From Gp6-AA40 sp050742535 (GTDB lineage Bacteria; Acidobacteriota; Vicinamibacteria; Vicinamibacterales; UBA2999), in the NCBI GenBank assembly GCA_050742535.1, contig JBOGIQ010000159.1:1-12781 (forward strand): a stretch of 12,781 nucleotides of DNA, written 5' to 3'. The notes beneath the pieces were generated by a model that did not search any database, had not been told where the DNA came from, and saw nothing but the letters and a program-made list of their open reading frames with translations. Shown here in pieces: positions 12,619 to 12,781 of this stretch. The number at the start of each line of letters is the position of its first letter. Position 1 is the first letter of the stretch. The translations under genes and the position numbers were made by a program.

Positions 12619-12649
12619 CTAGAACACCTGCCCCGGCGCCACATTAACA
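12619..12649 (-). promoter_or_regulatory. Candidate promoter of module 4 (TGTTAAT-N17-GTTCTAG)
   Basis: TGTTAAT (12649-12643), 17 nt and GTTCTAG (12625-12619) on the minus strand mirror the module 2 element. The two share spacing, CGCCGGGGC in the spacer and the trailing A.ACCCCG/A.CCCG before ATG. The match extends through a region with no coding constraint, which supports function or recent common origin. Confidence 0.55.
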
Positions 12650-12781
12650 CCGCCGCCGCCCCGGTCGGCCGTCGCCAGGGCCAGACGCGGCGGCAGGTGT
12701 CTCGCGGAGCCGGCCGACTCGGTCGCCGGGGCCGGCTGCAGCTAGTCGCATACGGGGGACACCGATCGGACGATAGCAAGC
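12650..12781. other. Non-coding edge upstream of module 4
   Basis: No gene is supported here. A minus-strand frame gives a short tail from the window edge (LAIVRSVSPVCD then TAG), too short to call. A hairpin (CCGGC and GAC pairing with GTC and GCCGG, one bulge, 12710-12729) lies in it. Also, 9 bp of 12624-12632 (ACACCTGCC) recur inverted at 12692-12700. These may belong to control of module 4 or be chance in very GC-rich DNA. Confidence 0.3.

Noticed and set aside
12692..12781. Small minus-strand ORF from ATG near 12751, and a possible gene tail at the edge
   Set aside because: The ORF gives a low-complexity Gly/Arg/Pro/Ala peptide ending on the -35-like TGTTAA. The edge tail is only 12 codons. 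Neither has support.

Overview
The window is GC-rich, with tightly packed genes. It most likely comes from a soil-type Acidobacteriota, probably Vicinamibacteria. The strongest sign is four copies of the TIGR03435/DUF3738 domain, a family greatly expanded in Acidobacteria. A REP-like palindrome of a kind I associate with such genomes (from memory, not searched) supports this. There is no rRNA, tRNA, CRISPR array, insertion sequence or phage gene.

Layout. Positions 1-126 carry the possible last 41 codons of a forward gene cut by the window edge. An ABC-F ATPase lies on the minus strand (151-1812). It diverges, across 77 bp holding a palindrome, from a forward gene for a four-S1-domain RNA-binding protein (1890-3056). 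Both look like housekeeping translation genes.

The rest (3140-12604) is one minus-strand array of four two-gene modules. Each module is an ECF sigma factor gene that overlaps, by 1-4 bp, a gene for a membrane protein. That protein has a short cytosolic head, one transmembrane helix, a periplasmic FecR domain and a C-terminal DUF3738 domain. In transcription order the modules are 4 (12604-10374), 3 (10260-7970), 2 (7889-5725) and 1 (5517-3140). No TonB-dependent receptor, secretin or protease gene lies beside any of them, so the FecR partner carries its own large extracytoplasmic domain in place of the usual receptor-contacting C-terminus.

Likely working. The FecR-DUF3738 protein would hold its sigma factor at the membrane and release it when the periplasmic DUF3738 part senses something unknown. 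Promoter-like sequences just upstream of each sigma gene fall into two classes. Modules 1 and 3 share CCGTAAG-N16-CGTCTA; modules 2 and 4 share TGTTAA, a fixed spacer and GTYCTAG. This suggests autoregulation and possible cross-talk.

The paralogs are mosaics. Near-identical DNA blocks cover the membrane/FecR part, while the cytosolic heads and the sigma factors vary together, and module 3 uses a sigma factor of a different ECF type. The spacers between modules hold 7-bp and 18-bp tandem repeats that start at, or within a few bases of, the FecR stop codons.
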